Assembly (NCBI GenBank): GCA_002384765.1
Contig: DGBM01000202.1
Span: forward strand, 1 to 33,546
DNA: 33,546 nucleotides
Direction: 5' to 3'
Source: Demequinaceae bacterium UBA4004
Lineage (GTDB): Bacteria > Actinomycetota > Actinomycetes > Actinomycetales > Demequinaceae
The notes beneath the pieces are model-generated. The model was not told where the DNA came from. It searched no databases and worked only from the letters and a program-made list of their open reading frames with translations. The stretch's first letter is position 1. Every line of letters begins with the position of its first letter. This document shows, piece by piece, positions 8,535-14,583 of the stretch. Position numbers and translations under genes: made by a program.

Positions 8535-9362
8535 TCACTCGCCGGTCCTGGGCGGGATCTCGACGAGGGCACGCGGAAGCGGCACGCGGTCGCGTGCTGC
8601 GGCCCAGAGGTGCCATGCGAGTGCGTCGCTGGCGTCATCGTCGGTGGGGTTGATCGTGTCGGTGCGGTCCCACCATGTCGCTTCGGGGTTGGTCTCGGCC
8701 TTGACCTCGACGGCGACGGTGAGCCCGATGGCCCGCGCCGTGTCGAGTACGGCCGCGGTGAAGGCTTCGGCGTAGGCCTGGAAGGTGTCTGCATAGCGTG
8801 CGTGGAGCAGTTCCTCGGCCGCCTCTTCCTGCGCTGCCTGGGCGTCGACAGCCGCGTTGTAGGCATCCCACTCTTCGGCGGGCGCTCCTTCGGCCGGTGC
8901 TGGGTGCTGTGTGCTCCACTCCTCCCCCGCGCTGTAGAGCACCTGGGCGGGGTCGTCTACGTGCGGCAGCATCGTTTCGCGCTGCTCCGGGGTGGCGTCC
9001 TGGTAGGCCTCGGTGACGAGCTGGGCGACGTTGAGCGGCACGAGCACCGGCAGGGTGCGCCTTGGTGCCAGCTCCACGGCGTCGGCGTCGTAGCCCACGG
9101 TGCCGCCGACGAGTTGCCCGAGGGCGTCGGACTCCCACGAGCCGGGCCGGCCAGCGGTCATCCTGTACGCGCTGCCGACGTTCGCGGCGACGGCTCCGAG
9201 CGCTGAGGCGAGGAAGTCGGAGAAGTCGACCGGTCCGTGCTGCGGGTGGTCGAGCTGGACGGCGGCGGTGAGGGTGCCCACGGTCGCATCCCACAGTCTT
9301 CGGTACTCGGTGGCGTACGCCTCGGCCGGGTCTGTGCCGGGTTCGGGCTGGTGGTCGGTCAT
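8535..9362 (-). CDS. Hypothetical plasmid protein, 275 aa
   Basis: I do not recognise the family. The protein is acidic, rich in Ala and Glu, and has no signal peptide or membrane segment. It is mostly helical in appearance, with a possible coiled stretch around AAVDAQAAQEEAAEELLHARYADTF (split: AAVDAQAAQEE, AAEELLHARY; about residues 165-190). Codon use matches the neighbouring genes. It is preceded by a shortened version of the repeated promoter motif (9378-9407), suggesting co-regulation with ssb and the ArdC-like gene. It follows the parA-partner gene after about 60 bp. A role in plasmid maintenance or transfer support is plausible only by location. Confidence 0.65.
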   Translation of the reverse strand: MTDHQPEPGTDPAEAYATEYRRLWDATVGTLTAAVQLDHPQHGPVDFSDFLASALGAVAANVGSAYRMTAGRPGSWESDALGQLVGGTVGYDADAVELAPRRTLPVLVPLNVAQLVTEAYQDATPEQRETMLPHVDDPAQVLYSAGEEWSTQHPAPAEGAPAEEWDAYNAAVDAQAAQEEAAEELLHARYADTFQAYAEAFTAAVLDTARAIGLTVAVEVKAETNPEATWWDRTDTINPTDDDASDALAWHLWAAARDRVPLPRALVEIPPRTGE

Positions 9363-9377
9363 GGCGTGTGTCCCCTG

Positions 9378-9407
9378 TCTGCCGTGTCGAGTTGGTCAAT
9401 GCTGTCA
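9378..9407 (-). promoter_or_regulatory. Shortened copy of the repeated promoter motif upstream of the 275-aa gene
   Basis: The plus strand reads TCTGCCGTGT, then a three-base joint, then GTTGGTCAATGCTGTC. Compared with the full copies at 12254-12339 and 13788-13873, the middle of about 22 bp is missing while both flanks are kept. The minus strand therefore retains TTGACCAAC but lacks the TAGAC repeats. It may be a promoter under different control or a decayed copy. Confidence 0.5.
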
Positions 9408-9424
9408 GCGTGGTCTGACATGGG

Positions 9425-10036
9425 TTATCGCACGAGCCGGTTGGGCAGACGCGGGGGCGGTGTGGGCAGCGAACCGTCGTTCTTGGTGCGTGCGGCGTCG
9501 ACGGCGGCGGCGATCGCCTCGCTGCACCATGCGCTGTCGCTGGGCCAGCGGCCGGCCTGCTGGTCGGCGTTGATCGCGGCGCGCATCCGGGCCACGGTGT
9601 CGGTCGGGATGGAGAACGATCGGGTCGAGCCGGTGCGCTCGTCGGCGCGCCCCCGGGGCTGCGCGGTCGCGCGCTGCTTAGGGGTGCGCGCGGCGTAGGT
9701 CTCGATCGCGGCCGCGATCCAGCGGGCGAACGTGTCGGCCTCTCCCCCGTTGGTCCAGTCGGCCAGGTAGGCGGCCTTGGCGTCCTCAAACTCCTGAGGG
9801 GTGAGGTAGATGCCGAGCCGTGCGGTGTCGCTGGCGGCCGCCGTGGCGGCCTTGCGGACGGCGGCCAGCTTCTTGGTTGTGCTGCCCTTCGCGGTGGCGC
9901 TGGTGTCCTTCTGCGGTGCGGGCACGGTCTCGTCGCCGGGCCGCGGGGCGTTGGGCTGTGCCGAGCTGCGCGGCTCGGCCGTGGGGTCGAGGGCGATCGC
10001 GGCGCGGTTGCGGTCGCGCAGGCTGCGGCGGGTCAT
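9425..10036 (-). CDS. ParA partner with two ribbon-helix-helix-like modules (putative ParB-type)
   Basis: A 203-residue protein translated from an ATG that overlaps the parA stop (ATGA), which is the usual position of a partition DNA-binding partner. After a disordered N-terminus of about 70 residues there are two stretches each with a short strand followed by two helices: ARLGIYLTPQEFEDAK...TFARWIAAAIETYA (about 90-135) and RSFSIPTDTVARMR...AWCSEAIAAAVDAA (about 152-190). Both look like ribbon-helix-helix folds, so one chain could form an internal dimer. It lacks the ParB/Spo0J CTPase motifs. The likely role is binding a centromere-like site and activating ParA; it may also regulate promoters. 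Confidence 0.62.
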   Translation of the reverse strand: MTRRSLRDRNRAAIALDPTAEPRSSAQPNAPRPGDETVPAPQKDTSATAKGSTTKKLAAVRKAATAAASDTARLGIYLTPQEFEDAKAAYLADWTNGGEADTFARWIAAAIETYAARTPKQRATAQPRGRADERTGSTRSFSIPTDTVARMRAAINADQQAGRWPSDSAWCSEAIAAAVDAARTKNDGSLPTPPPRLPNRLVR

Positions 10037-10857
10037 CGTGTCTCCTTGGTCTGGTTGGTCGATGTGGTCAGGCGGAGGCGTGGCGTGCTCACCTGGGCGG
10101 CGGGCTCGGGAGTGCCGATGATCGGGGCGAGGGCGGCGGCGTAGTCCGCGGCGATCGGTGAGCCGGGGGCGAACACCGAGACGGGCATTCCGCTGGTGTA
10201 GGCGTCTCGCGCGGCCACGGCTTCCCGGACGGGGGTGGTCACCCGGCCGGGGTGCTGCTCGGTGAGCATGTCCACCACGTCGCGGTCGAGCAGCCGCCGG
10301 CCGTCGTAGCGGGTGGGCACGATCCAGTGCACGCGCTGGCCGGGCTTCATCCTCGGGGCGATCCGCTGGGCGATCACCTCCACGAGCCGGTCGAGCTGGT
10401 CGTAGGCCTCGGTCTCGCACGCCACGGCAGCCACCACGACGTCGGCGGCCGCCAGGGCTGCCAGGGTGACCAGGCCGAGGGCCGGCGGGGTGTCGATCAC
10501 CACGTCGTCCCACTGCCCCGCCACTTCGGGCAGGTGGTCGCGCAGCGCGGTGATCACCTCGGGCCGGTGGTCGAGGCTGGCCAGGTCGTGGGTTCCGGCG
10601 AGCACGCTCGCACCGGGCACGCTGGGGGCGTCGATGGCGGCCTCGGGTGCGGAGGCTTCGGCGGTGAGCACGTCGGCGGCGACGGCTGACACCTCGGTGT
10701 CGTCGGTGACTCCGAGCCTGGTGGTCAGGTTGCCCTGTTGGTCGAGGTCGATCGCCAGCACGCGCCGGCCGCGCCGGGCGAGGGCTGCGACGAGCTCGGC
10801 GGCGGTAGTGGTCTTGGTGCTCCCGCCCTTGGACAGGGCGACGGCGTAAACGGTCAT
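10033..10857 (-). CDS. parA: ParA-type partition ATPase
   Basis: ParA ATPases position plasmids by cycling on the nucleoid. The deviant Walker A motif is KGGSTKTT at residues 10-17, with the signature Lys of the family. The Walker A' region LAIDLDQQGNLT (about residues 34-45) follows, and DDVVIDTPPALGLVTLAAL carries the Walker B Asp. At 274 residues, with no N-terminal helix-turn-helix, it is the short type Ib-like form. The start ATG has a GAGACC/GAGGAGA region upstream. It overlaps its partner gene by 4 bp. The Gly-to-Thr substitution in the usual KGGxGKTT is seen in some plasmid ParA proteins. Confidence 0.92.
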   Translation of the reverse strand: MTVYAVALSKGGSTKTTTAAELVAALARRGRRVLAIDLDQQGNLTTRLGVTDDTEVSAVAADVLTAEASAPEAAIDAPSVPGASVLAGTHDLASLDHRPEVITALRDHLPEVAGQWDDVVIDTPPALGLVTLAALAAADVVVAAVACETEAYDQLDRLVEVIAQRIAPRMKPGQRVHWIVPTRYDGRRLLDRDVVDMLTEQHPGRVTTPVREAVAARDAYTSGMPVSVFAPGSPIAADYAAALAPIIGTPEPAAQVSTPRLRLTTSTNQTKETR

Positions 10858-10962
10858 GCTCGGGTCTCCTCGGTGTGGTGCCGCATAGCTGCTTCCTCCT
10901 TGCTCTCATGGCTGCGGGGCGGGGTGGCCGTCAGGCCTCTCCCCCGCCCCGTCGCCCACGCC

Positions 10963-11364
10963 TCAGCCCTCGCGGTCGTCGGCCTCGTGGGCCTGGGTGT
11001 TGTTCCGGGTCGCCTTGGTGGCTCGTACGGTGTGGTAGCGCAGGCTGAACGACACCTCGTCGGCCTTGACGTGCTGCGCGGTGCGGTCCTCGCGCGTCTC
11101 CTTGTCCGCCCACCGGTCGGTCACGATGCTGCCGGTGACGTGTAGGCGGTCGCCCTTGCCGCACGACTCGACGACGTTCTCAGCGACCGATCCCCAGACC
11201 TGGACGCGGAACACGTTGGGCTCGGCGTCCTCCCAGCCCTGCCCGTCCTCGGTACGCCGGCGGCGGTTCTCGATGACGGTGAAGCGGGCGACACCGCGGC
11301 CGCTGGGGGTGAATCGCAGCTCGGGGTCGGCGGCCAGGTTCCCGGCGAAGGTGATGGTGCTCAC
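10963..11364 (-). CDS. ssb: Plasmid single-stranded DNA-binding protein
   Basis: A 133-residue SSB with one OB-fold (residues 1-110): TITFAGNLAADPELRFTPSG, FTVIENRRRR and VFRVQVWGSVAENV are typical. It is shorter than chromosomal actinobacterial SSBs, and its C-terminus ends EADDREG without the acidic DDxPF-type tip that recruits repair and replication enzymes. It starts at a GTG with AAGGAGCA upstream. A copy of the repeated promoter motif precedes it (11404-11434). On conjugative plasmids SSB often coats the incoming strand. It is followed by parA after about 105 bp that hold no recognisable gene. Confidence 0.93.
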   Translation of the reverse strand: MSTITFAGNLAADPELRFTPSGRGVARFTVIENRRRRTEDGQGWEDAEPNVFRVQVWGSVAENVVESCGKGDRLHVTGSIVTDRWADKETREDRTAQHVKADEVSFSLRYHTVRATKATRNNTQAHEADDREG

Positions 11365-11403
11365 GGTGGGTGCTCCTTGTGGTTGGGCGGTTGGTCCGCC
11401 GTG

Positions 11404-11434
11404 TTGATGGTGTCAGTCTAGTCTAGTTGGTCAA
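11404..11434 (-). promoter_or_regulatory. Repeated promoter motif, copy 1 (upstream of ssb)
   Basis: On the minus strand TTGACC (11434-11429) is followed by AACTAGACTAGACTGAC and then ACCATC. The same arrangement occurs at 12296-12326 and 13830-13860 with ACTATC. TTGACC is a good -35, and CACCAT/CACTAT after 16 bp is a weak -10 that keeps the important A and T. TAGAC is repeated in tandem in the spacer, the place where a repressor would act. The assignment is by comparison among the copies. Confidence 0.6.
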
Positions 11435-11471
11435 TGTTGTCTAGGTGGTTCGGCTTGTTTCCTTGGTCGAT

Positions 11472-11681
11472 CTACTCCCCTCGCCAGTCGAAGGTGCGGG
11501 CCGCGCCTTGGCGGCCCCAGTGGTAGGCGTCGCGCTGCTGCTCCTCGGTGATCTGCTGGCGCTGGGCCAGGCGCACGGCGGCGCGGTAGCGGTCGGCGTC
11601 CGCGGCCCGGGCGGCGGCCGCCAGCTCGTCGAGGGTGCCCATCACCTGGGCCAGGGTCGGGGTGGTCTGCTGCTGGTCCAT
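11472..11681 (-). CDS. Small hypothetical protein, 69 aa
   Basis: A helical protein rich in Gln, Ala and Arg, beginning MDQQQTTPTLAQVMGTLDEL. It has a heptad-like middle (LAAAARAADADRYRAAVRLA) and an ending with aromatic residues (AYHWGRQGAARTFDWRGE). Purine-rich AGAAGGACAACGGAG precedes the ATG. I do not recognise the family. It lies between the 50-aa gene and ssb, on the same strand and with similar codon use. The 125 bp before it (11682-11806) contain no gene I can support. Confidence 0.5.
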   Translation of the reverse strand: MDQQQTTPTLAQVMGTLDELAAAARAADADRYRAAVRLAQRQQITEEQQRDAYHWGRQGAARTFDWRGE

Positions 11682-11806
11682 CTCCGTTGTCCTTCTGGTG
11701 ATCGTAGACTGGTGGGGTGCGTCCGGCGTGGTAACCGGTCGCCGTGTTGATGCCGTCCCCTCGGTTCGCCCTTGTGGTGTTGCCGGGGGGACGGTTTTCG
11801 CGGGTG

Positions 11807-11959
11807 CTACTCGCTGGCTGGGCCGGTGCACCATGGCCGGCACTCCTCCCCCGGCTCGGCTCCGCACTCCTCGCCCGGGTCGTCGAGGGGGTCGCTGTCG
11901 CCGTCGTACAGCTCGGGGTGCTGCTGCTCGTGGCTGAGGTCCTCGTCGCCTGCGTACAT
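11807..11959 (-). CDS. Small acidic protein, 50 aa
   Basis: A very acidic protein (MYAGDEDLSHEQQHPELYDG, then repeated DPLDDPGEEC and EPGEEC segments) with three cysteines in a Pro-Gly-Glu-Glu-Cys-like setting. Its ATG overlaps the TGA of the 94-aa gene by one base (TGATG), so coupled translation is likely, and this is the main reason for calling it. Charge and size would suit a DNA mimic or a metal-binding peptide, but there is no direct evidence for either. It may also be spurious. Confidence 0.45.
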   Translation of the reverse strand: MYAGDEDLSHEQQHPELYDGDSDPLDDPGEECGAEPGEECRPWCTGPASE

Positions 11960-12243
11960 CACCGGGCCACCTCCTCGCCCATGAGTACAGCCACGGCGGC
12001 CGCGCGCCGTTCGGCCTCGACCTGCTGGGCGGTGACCAGGCCACGGCTGAGCACCATGTCCTCTAGGGCGGCCACGGCGTCCCACGCCTCGCGGTCGGTG
12101 AACGCTCGTACGTCGTTGACGATGACGTTCTGGCGGTGGGCGGACTCCCTGGCCTCGGGGTCCACTGCTAGGCGGACCACGGCTCGGCCTGCTCGGCCGA
12201 TCGCTTCGCGTCGTTCGGTGCTGATGTTCGGGTTCCAGGTCAT
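11959..12243 (-). CDS. Hypothetical protein, 94 aa
   Basis: A soluble helical protein beginning MTWNPNISTERREAIGRAGR. It has no membrane segment or motif that I recognise. The ATG has a strong GAGGAGGAC site and follows a leader almost identical to that of the ArdC-like gene (12254-12339), so the two genes are probably controlled together. The next gene overlaps its stop codon. The reading frame shows strong GC bias at the third position, supporting a real gene. Its function is unknown. Confidence 0.62.
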   Translation of the reverse strand: MTWNPNISTERREAIGRAGRAVVRLAVDPEARESAHRQNVIVNDVRAFTDREAWDAVAALEDMVLSRGLVTAQQVEAERRAAAVAVLMGEEVAR

Positions 12244-12253
12244 GGCGTCCTCC

Positions 12254-12339
12254 TCGGTGTGGTGGGGGTGGTAGGTCCCCGGTTGGTCTGCCGTGTTGAT
12301 AGTGTCAGTTTAGTCTAGTTGGTCAATGCTGTCTAGTAG
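12254..12339 (-). promoter_or_regulatory. Repeated promoter/leader, copy 2 (86 bp, upstream of the 94-aa gene)
   Basis: These 86 bp match 13788-13873 at all but one base. The repeat covers the -35-like TTGACC, the tandem TAGAC-type sites, the start region and a C-rich 5' leader (ACCACCCCCACCACACCGA on the minus strand) that ends at the ribosome site. Identity extending through leader and promoter suggests recent duplication or strong selection for a shared regulator. Confidence 0.65.
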
Positions 12340-12568
12340 TTCTGGTGATTTTCTGTTCGTCTCGTGTCTTCGGCCCCTTCTCCCCCCGTCCCCTCTTAGC
12401 TGCCGAGTATGACGCCGGGCCCGGTGCTGTCCAGGGTGGCCGTAGGCCATCGCGTAGCGACGCGCAGCGCCCTTGACCGCACCGGGACCGGCGCGACAAT
12501 GGCGGCGCAGGGGGCGGGGGAGTGGTGAGCGGGCAGATCGACGAGCCCCACCTGCCTACTGACCCTTG

Positions 12569-12598
12569 GGCCTCGCGCTCGATCACGAGTGCGAGGCC
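12569..12598. terminator. Second hairpin downstream of the ArdC-like gene
   Basis: GGCCTCGCGCTCG (12569-12581) and CGAGTGCGAGGCC (12586-12598) form a 13-bp stem with one G·T-type mismatch and a four-base loop ATCA. It is the second of two hairpins after the minus-strand gene ending at 12683, and would give backup termination. Confidence 0.6.
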
Positions 12599-12641
12599 TG
12601 TTGGTCTGTGTGGTCTGGCTGGTCAAGGCCTGGGGAGACAT

Positions 12642-12674
12642 GAACCGAGCCGGGGACTCGCCCCGGCTCGGTTC
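12642..12674. terminator. Strong hairpin terminator after the ArdC-like gene
   Basis: GAACCGAGCCGGGG (12642-12655) and CCCCGGCTCGGTTC (12661-12674) form a perfect 14-bp stem with the loop ACTCG. It sits 8 bp after the TAA of the ArdC-like gene on the minus strand. There is no long T run, as often in high-GC bacteria. Confidence 0.75.
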
Positions 12675-12682
12675 CTCGCCCC

Positions 12683-13774
12683 TTAGGCGGCTGCAAGCAG
12701 CTCGGCGGCGATCGCCTCGATGGGCTCGCCTGCCTTGGCGCGTCGCCAGGCCTCGCCCTTGGGCTCTAGGCCGGCCTCGCGCAGCGCGGCGGCTAGGGCC
12801 TTGTTGTCGGCCTTGGCTTGGGCCTTGTCGGCCTTGGCGGACCGGGTGAGGGTGACGTCTTCGGCTCCGAATGCGACGGCGGCCACGGCGTCGAGCACGT
12901 GGCATGACCGCTCGTAGGCTACGGCGACGCGCTCGGGGTTGCGAGTCCACTCGGCCGCGTAGCGGGCCGATCCTCGGGCCAGCTCGCCCTGACCAAACGC
13001 GGTCAGCAGGCCGAACGCGACCGCCTCGGCCTCGGCTTCCATGTCGCCTCGGTGCTGTCCGGCGTAGGGCCGCTCGTCCTCGGCTCCGTGCAACAGGGCG
13101 TGTGCGACCTCGTGGGCGAGGGTCTCGACGGCCGCCCATCCGGCCAGGCCGCCATGCACGACGATTTGGCGGGTTGCGTGCACGGTGTAGCCGCCCTCGG
13201 CCATGTCGCGGCCGCTGCGCTCAACGCTCCAGCCCTGGCCGGTGATCCACGCGGCGAGCCGCTCGAACACCTGGCGGGCTTCGCCCTCGGGCAGCTCGGG
13301 GGCGGCGAACGCGGCCGCGCCGGTCTGGCCGTCCTGGTTGATCACGTCGGCGGCGCGGTAGGTCTGCTCGATGCGGAACACGCGGCGCTCTTCGGCTCCG
13401 GGAGTGTCCTTGGTGGCCTTCTTTCCGGTGGTGGGCTCGATCCACATCGGCACGGGCCGCGACCACACGGCCAGCGCGCCACCGGTGGGGGCGTATCCGC
13501 GCTTGCTCCACACGTAGCGGGGGGCGATCTCCTCGGCGGCGGCGCGGATCGCGACATCGAACGCGTCTTCGTCGCTGAGGCCTTCGCCCGCGAACCGTCC
13601 CCAGAGCTGGCAGACGATCAGGGCGTGGTTGCTGGGGGAGTAGGCCGGGTGACCCGAGCGCAGGCGCAGGGCGCGGGCCGCCATCGCGGCAGGCCATCCA
13701 GCGGGGTTGGCGATGAATGCGGCGACCTGCTCGGTCATCGCCTGGCGGGTGGCCTTGTGGTCGATGGTGCTCAT
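12683..13774 (-). CDS. ardC: ArdC-like antirestriction protein (ssDNA-binding plus metallopeptidase-like)
   Basis: A 363-residue protein with the two-part build of ArdC. The N-terminal domain (about 1-130; YSPSNHALIVCQLWGRF, GYAPTGGALAVWSRPVPMW) resembles the ssDNA-binding DUF1738 region. A zinc-peptidase-like domain has HEVAH at residues 221-225 and a third ligand candidate in MEAEAEAVAFG (about E248). ArdC proteins protect incoming plasmid DNA from host restriction, probably while it is single-stranded. The C-terminal 60 residues are Lys/Ala-rich and look added. The gene has the repeated promoter/leader (13788-13873) and an AAGGAGCAC ribosome site. Two hairpins follow it. Confidence 0.85.
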   Translation of the reverse strand: MSTIDHKATRQAMTEQVAAFIANPAGWPAAMAARALRLRSGHPAYSPSNHALIVCQLWGRFAGEGLSDEDAFDVAIRAAAEEIAPRYVWSKRGYAPTGGALAVWSRPVPMWIEPTTGKKATKDTPGAEERRVFRIEQTYRAADVINQDGQTGAAAFAAPELPEGEARQVFERLAAWITGQGWSVERSGRDMAEGGYTVHATRQIVVHGGLAGWAAVETLAHEVAHALLHGAEDERPYAGQHRGDMEAEAEAVAFGLLTAFGQGELARGSARYAAEWTRNPERVAVAYERSCHVLDAVAAVAFGAEDVTLTRSAKADKAQAKADNKALAAALREAGLEPKGEAWRRAKAGEPIEAIAAELLAAA

Positions 13775-13787
13775 TGGTGGTGCTCCT

Positions 13788-13873
13788 TCGGTGTGGTGGG
13801 GGTGGTAGGTCCCCGGTTGGTCTGCCGTGTTGATAGTGTCAGTCTAGTCTAGTTGGTCAATGCTGTCTAGTAG
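13788..13873 (-). promoter_or_regulatory. Repeated promoter/leader, copy 3 (86 bp, upstream of the ArdC-like gene)
   Basis: Identical to 12254-12339 except for one base (C for T in the TAGAC repeat). On the minus strand TTGACC is at 13860-13855, the tandem TAGAC TAGAC TGACA follows, and the start codon of the ArdC-like gene is at 13774. The upstream gene ends at 13875, so the promoter directly abuts its stop codon. Confidence 0.65.
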
Positions 13874-13874
13874 G

Positions 13875-14237
13875 TCAGGTGCTTTTCTTGCGTGATTCTT
13901 CGCGGGCTGCTGCCTCGATGGCGTCGACGTCTAGGCCGAGCTGGCGGCCGCGCCCCTTGTCTCGGGTGAGTTGCTCGGCCCCGCCGGTGAGGGTGGCGTG
14001 GATGATGTGGTTCCTGACGAGGTACTGAGCCACGCACATAGCGGCGTAGTTGGGGTGTTCTCCGGGCGGGAATCCGCAGATGCCGGGCTGGTCGGGGTCG
14101 GCTCCGTGGTTCTGGCGCAGTAGGTAGCCGCTGGGCTCCTGGGTTCCGCAGGCGGGGCAGGTCGCGGGCTGCCTCCATCGCTGGGCCTGCTCCTGGGCGC
14201 GGTCGTAGTCTCCGAATAGGTCAGGCTGGATGCTCAC
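13875..14237 (-). CDS. Hypothetical protein with CPxC motif, 120 aa
   Basis: Begins at a GTG with AAGGACACC upstream (SIQPDLFGDYDRAQEQ). A single CPAC at about residues 33-36 and further Cys at ICGF and AAMCVA could bind zinc. The C-terminal half has a helix-rich stretch (YLVRNHIIHATLTGG) and ends with a basic tail (REESRKKST). The N-terminal DLFG followed by a CPAC resembles proteins found on other actinobacterial plasmids, but I cannot name the family. A longer frame to 14381 lacks a ribosome site and runs into the structured repeat, so the short start is preferred. It is the first gene after the structured repeat on this strand. Confidence 0.6.
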   Translation of the reverse strand: MSIQPDLFGDYDRAQEQAQRWRQPATCPACGTQEPSGYLLRQNHGADPDQPGICGFPPGEHPNYAAMCVAQYLVRNHIIHATLTGGAEQLTRDKGRGRQLGLDVDAIEAAAREESRKKST

Positions 14238-14583
14238 GGCTGGTGTCCTTGGTCTAGTTGGCCAAAGGTGCGACGGCGGGCTGACTCGGCCCCGTGCTCT
14301 TGGCCTTGGCCGCTGACCGTTTTTTCGTCCCGCCCCCTGACGTTTGTCCCCGTCGCGGCCGCATAAGGGCCGCCGGGTCAACCCGGAGGGCGGTGGGGGA
14401 GAGAAGTTTCGGCGCGAAATAGGCGGAGGGAGGAACGACCGGAGCGCGTGCCGAAAGTTCTCGGAGGAGCCGGCGGCGTAGCCGCTTGACGCGGTGGTCC
14501 GTGGCCGCAGAGTGGGACGTCAGGGGGAGGGCGTGAGGTGACCTTCACTCTCGAAGTCTTGGTCCGCCCTCCTGGTCGGCGCG
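14238..14583. other. 346-bp gap holding a promoter half-motif and the second structured repeat
   Basis: There is no supported gene between the 120-aa gene and the replication gene. Bases 14253-14265 (TCTAGTTGGCCAA) are a variant of the TTGACCAACTAGA core on the minus strand, at promoter distance from 14237. Bases 14376-14462 carry the inverted copy of the structured repeat. Bases 14463-14583 are downstream of the minus-strand rep gene; I see nothing further in them. Confidence 0.5.
14376..14462 (-). repeat. Structured repeat, copy 2 (inverted relative to 1679-1764)
   Basis: On the minus strand the arm GAGAACTTTCGGCACGCG (14462-14445) pairs with CGCGCCGAAACTTCTC (14416-14401) around a 28-nt loop that matches copy 1 at 27 of 28 bases. 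The shared tail CCCTCCGGGTTGACC is at 14390-14376. The conserved C·C mismatch and CA bulge are at the same places in the stem as in copy 1. Three stem pairs differ from copy 1 with both sides changed, which argues for selection on the folded form. The position, about 120 bp after the rep stop and about 140 bp before the next gene start, would suit a replication signal or a promoter that works on single-stranded DNA. Confidence 0.72.

Larger units (their letters stand above)
12340..12682. other. Gap between the 94-aa gene and the ArdC-like gene
   Basis: With the promoter repeat at 12254-12339, this is a 439-bp stretch without a supported gene. Bases 12340-12568 hold minus-strand frames without a credible ribosome site or family resemblance. 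Bases 12569-12674 hold two strong hairpins, listed separately. A weak relative of the promoter motif (GTTGGTCTGTGTGG with GCTGGTCAAGG) lies at about 12599-12628, between the hairpins. Confidence 0.5.

Noticed and set aside
9425..10909. 494-codon minus-strand frame across parA
   Set aside because: Only its last 203 codons are a gene; the earlier part is an out-of-frame reading of parA with Arg-rich composition.
14238..14381. N-terminal extension of the 120-aa CPxC protein
   Set aside because: Arg/Pro-rich, no ribosome site, and it overlaps the shared tail of the structured repeat; the GTG at 14237 has a good ribosome site.
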